A stretch of 8,392 nt of DNA from an uncultured bacterium (GTDB taxonomy: Bacteria > Cyanobacteriota > Vampirovibrionia > Gastranaerophilales > Gastranaerophilaceae), in NCBI GenBank assembly GCA_900553845.1, contig USEW01000082.1, positions 1 to 8,392 on the forward strand, given 5' to 3'. The notes below the pieces were generated by a model that ran no database searches, was not told the DNA's origin, and was given only the letters and a program-made list of their open reading frames with translations. The stretch's first letter is position 1. The number at the start of each line of letters is the position of its first letter. This document shows positions 6,580 through 8,392 of this stretch, piece by piece. Made by a program: the position numbers and the translations under genes.

Positions 6580-8223
6580 ATTTTTTTTGCTGCGTCTTAT
6601 TTTAGTTTTTATATACAATTTTGCAAGATTTACAGCTTCAATTTCACTGTAAAATATATGATTTTCACCAATTTGGTTTATAATATTTAAATCTTTTAAT
6701 TGTTTACGTACATCATCGTTTTTTATAACAATCATAAGTTTTATATGTTGATTATTAAGTCTTATTATTATATCTTCAAGTGCAAAAACAGCTGATATAT
6801 CAAGTAATGAATCCGATTCATAATTTAAAATTAAATATTTTGTTCCTAAAATTTCATCAAATCTAGAGACTATCTGTGTAACAGAACCAAAGAAAAACTG
6901 TCCCTGTATATGAACAACACGTATTTTATGTTTATAATCTTTTTCAATTTTTCTTTCAAAATCCATTATGTCTTTATCATAAACGCTTTCAAACTTTAAA
7001 TCTGTTTTATCAGCAATACGTTTTGCATATAATAAAGCTGCAAGAGTTATCCCAATTCCTACAGCAAAAATCAGATTATAAAAAACAGTCAGTAAAAATA
7101 CAACAACCAGAACATATAGGTCATCTTTTGGCGCGTATTTTATAACTTTTATAAGTTTTATATCAATAATATCAATACCTGTTTTGATAAGAACAGCACC
7201 AAGTACAGCAAGCGGAACCATTGAAACAAAATTATTGAAATTAAAAAGAATAAGAGCCAAAAAAACAGCATTTACAATAGCAGCAAATCGTGAAACAGCA
7301 TTTGAGTTTATTGCTGCAACTGTGCGCATTGTTGCGGCTGCACCATAAAGCGAACCTGATAAAGAACAGAAAAAATTGCCTATACTCTGGAATAAAACAA
7401 TTTTTCTATGAGAACTTTTGTTTTTAGATAATGAATCAGATACCAGCCCTGTTAAAAGGCTCTCGCAAGAGCCAACTACAGCTAAAGTTAAAGCGTACGG
7501 GATATAATCTGGGATTTTTGCAACTTCAATATAAGGTAGTTTAATATCAGGAAATCCAAGCGGAATATGAGATATTGTTTGTACATCAAATGAAAATTTT
7601 ATTGAAACAAAAGTACATAAAATTAATGCAAAAATTTGCGATGGAAGATATTTATTTATTTGTTTAGGGATTAAATAAATAATAAATAAAGTTAAAAAAG
7701 CTAAAAATAAAGCATGTAAATTTATATTTGAATAATTTGAAAAAATATATTTTATTGTTTTACATGGACTTGACATGGTGTTAAAACCAAGAATAGGATT
7801 AAGCTGCAATAATATTAAAAGCATTCCCACTCCGTTTAGAAAACCTGAAATAACAGGATATGGAATATATTTAACTATTGACGGAAGCGATGTCAAGCCG
7901 GTTAAAAATTGGAAAATCGCTGCCATTAATAATATTGTAACAATTGCATTTAAATCATTGTTATAAAACGCAGCAAAAGAAGCAATGACAATAGTACACG
8001 GGCCTGTCGGGCCAGAAATAAGAAGTGATTTTGTGCTTAAAATTCCTCCTGAAATAAAACATAGAATTATAGCCCCCCATATACCTGCTTGGGCACCAAG
8101 CCCTGTTGCAACCCCAAAAGCAAGAGCCTGAGGCAAAGCTACTATGCCTGATATTACGCCGCCAAATATGTCACCTTTTAAGTTTTTAATAAAATTTTTC
8201 ATTCTTATTATGTAATTTATCAT
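6571..8223 (-). CDS. SulP-family anion transporter with C-terminal STAS domain (BicA-like)
   Basis: A 550-residue inner-membrane transporter of the SLC26/SulP family, which moves anions such as sulfate, bicarbonate or dicarboxylates, often coupled to Na+ or H+. Residues about 18-400 are strongly hydrophobic with roughly a dozen or more membrane segments. Family blocks include KGDIFGGVISGIVALPQALAF at 16-36 (given here by its ends), LLISGPTGPCTIV at 67-79, YIPYPVISGFLNGVGML near 119, and VVGSCESLLTGLVSD at 249-263 with Glu254 and Asp263. Residues about 433-540 are a STAS domain, with LDISAVFALEDI at 474-485. The N-terminal blocks recall cyanobacterial BicA, a Na+-dependent bicarbonate importer, but substrate cannot be read from sequence. 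The C-terminal tail is lysine-rich. A second in-frame ATG lies seven codons in (MKNFIKNLKGD) and may be the real start; neither has a clear ribosome binding site. It is convergent with yqeG and divergent from the response regulator. Confidence 0.93.
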   Translation of the reverse strand: MINYIIRMKNFIKNLKGDIFGGVISGIVALPQALAFGVATGLGAQAGIWGAIILCFISGGILSTKSLLISGPTGPCTIVIASFAAFYNNDLNAIVTILLMAAIFQFLTGLTSLPSIVKYIPYPVISGFLNGVGMLLILLQLNPILGFNTMSSPCKTIKYIFSNYSNINLHALFLAFLTLFIIYLIPKQINKYLPSQIFALILCTFVSIKFSFDVQTISHIPLGFPDIKLPYIEVAKIPDYIPYALTLAVVGSCESLLTGLVSDSLSKNKSSHRKIVLFQSIGNFFCSLSGSLYGAAATMRTVAAINSNAVSRFAAIVNAVFLALILFNFNNFVSMVPLAVLGAVLIKTGIDIIDIKLIKVIKYAPKDDLYVLVVVFLLTVFYNLIFAVGIGITLAALLYAKRIADKTDLKFESVYDKDIMDFERKIEKDYKHKIRVVHIQGQFFFGSVTQIVSRFDEILGTKYLILNYESDSLLDISAVFALEDIIIRLNNQHIKLMIVIKNDDVRKQLKDLNIINQIGENHIFYSEIEAVNLAKLYIKTKIRRSKKNKK

Positions 8224-8234
8224 AAATAATAATA

Positions 8235-8250
8235 AATTTAAATTTAAATT
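8235..8250. repeat. Perfect 16-base AT palindrome
   Basis: AATTTAAATTTAAATT reads the same on both strands. It sits 12 bases upstream of the SulP start codon, in the probable 5' leader. It could be an operator for a dimeric regulator, but all-AT palindromes arise easily in DNA of this composition. Confidence 0.4.
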
Positions 8251-8276
8251 AAAATGTTTAAAAAATTTATATTATA

Positions 8277-8330
8277 TTTATTATACGTTAAATTGGTGAG
8301 TTTAAAACAAGTATGGAAAGTTTATTATAC
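8277..8330 (+). repeat. 10-base direct repeat TTTATTATAC, two copies
   Basis: The first copy is 8277-8286 and the second 8321-8330, 44 bases apart start to start, about four helical turns. On the minus strand each copy contains TATAAT, so either could act as a -10 box. Confidence 0.35.
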
Positions 8331-8349
8331 ATCATAGGAGAGTAAACTC

Positions 8350-8392
8350 ATGGAAAACAACAAAATTACAATTTTAATAACTGATGATCATA
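8350..8392 (+). CDS. Response regulator (receiver domain), 3'-truncated by window edge
   Basis: Only 14 codons are inside the window, translating as MENNKITILITDDH. This is the first beta strand and acidic pocket of a CheY-like receiver domain, where the Asp-Asp pair binds the magnesium ion needed for phosphorylation. The DDH ending, instead of the DDD, DDE or DDN common elsewhere, is frequent in NarL/FixJ-type regulators with a LuxR-like DNA-binding domain. That output domain is therefore likely but lies outside the window. AGGAG at 8336-8340, nine bases before the ATG, supports the start. The first base of the start codon is part of an eight-base inverted repeat. The gene is divergent from the SulP transporter, so it might regulate it, but adjacency is the only evidence. 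Confidence 0.75.
   Translation, partial: MENNKITILITDDH

Larger units (their letters stand above)
8224..8349. promoter_or_regulatory. Divergent control region between the SulP transporter and response regulator genes
   Basis: These 126 bases must hold promoters for both genes. For the transporter (minus strand) a candidate is TATAAT, the complement of 8280-8285, with TTGTTT, the complement of 8305-8310, 19 bases upstream. That spacing is one or two bases longer than ideal. For the regulator no promoter stands out. The region also carries a 16-base palindrome at 8235-8250, a 10-base direct repeat at 8277-8286 and 8321-8330, and an inverted repeat at 8297-8304 and 8343-8350. The ribosome binding site AGGAG is at 8336-8340. 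Confidence 0.4.

Noticed and set aside
1..8392. CRISPR array, tRNA, insertion sequence, phage or defence island
   Set aside because: No regularly spaced repeats, cloverleaf sequence, transposase, integrase or recognisable defence gene was seen on either strand.

Overview
The window is AT-rich (roughly 30% GC by eye), densely packed bacterial chromosome. Almost all of it is housekeeping genes, with one short stretch that looks like a decayed gene. The base composition and gene set (a PBP4-type carboxypeptidase, a YqeG-family HAD phosphatase, a SulP transporter whose N-terminus reads like cyanobacterial BicA) fit a low-GC, non-photosynthetic relative of Cyanobacteria such as the Gastranaerophilales/Melainabacteria. 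That placement is inference from memory of these families and was not tested by a search. Other low-GC diderm lineages remain possible.

Layout. Bases 1-1961 (+) carry the end of a D-Ala-D-Ala carboxypeptidase gene (the 5' end is outside the window) overlapping hisF by one base. Bases 1970-2431 (-) carry a small exported protein of unknown function, convergent with hisF. Bases 2597-2911 (+) encode a thioredoxin with an unusual WCGFC active site. Bases 2912-3244 contain no intact gene but hold an open, start-less stretch that looks like a gene remnant. Bases 3245-3841 (+) are plsY for phospholipid synthesis. Bases 3912-6550 (+) hold three overlapping genes: a DEDDh 3'-5' exonuclease with an extra C-terminal region, a U32-family protein of the TrhP (tRNA hydroxylation) type, and a YqeG-type HAD phosphatase. 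Bases 6571-8223 (-) encode a SulP-STAS anion transporter, convergent with yqeG. From 8350 (+) a response regulator begins and runs off the right edge, divergent from the transporter.

How the genes relate. The only strongly coupled sets are carboxypeptidase-hisF and exonuclease-U32-YqeG. Both join members of different pathways, so the overlap speaks for co-expression and not for a shared pathway. The 126-base divergent region between the transporter and the response regulator has a perfect 16-base palindrome, a 10-base direct repeat and an inverted repeat that reaches the regulator's start codon. It is the most likely regulatory site in the window.

I saw no CRISPR array, tRNA, rRNA, insertion sequence, phage module or recognisable defence system. 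No convincing new multi-gene system is visible. The items most worth a second look are the exonuclease's unassigned C-terminal region, the remnant at 2892-3196, the altered thioredoxin active site and the 8224-8350 control region.
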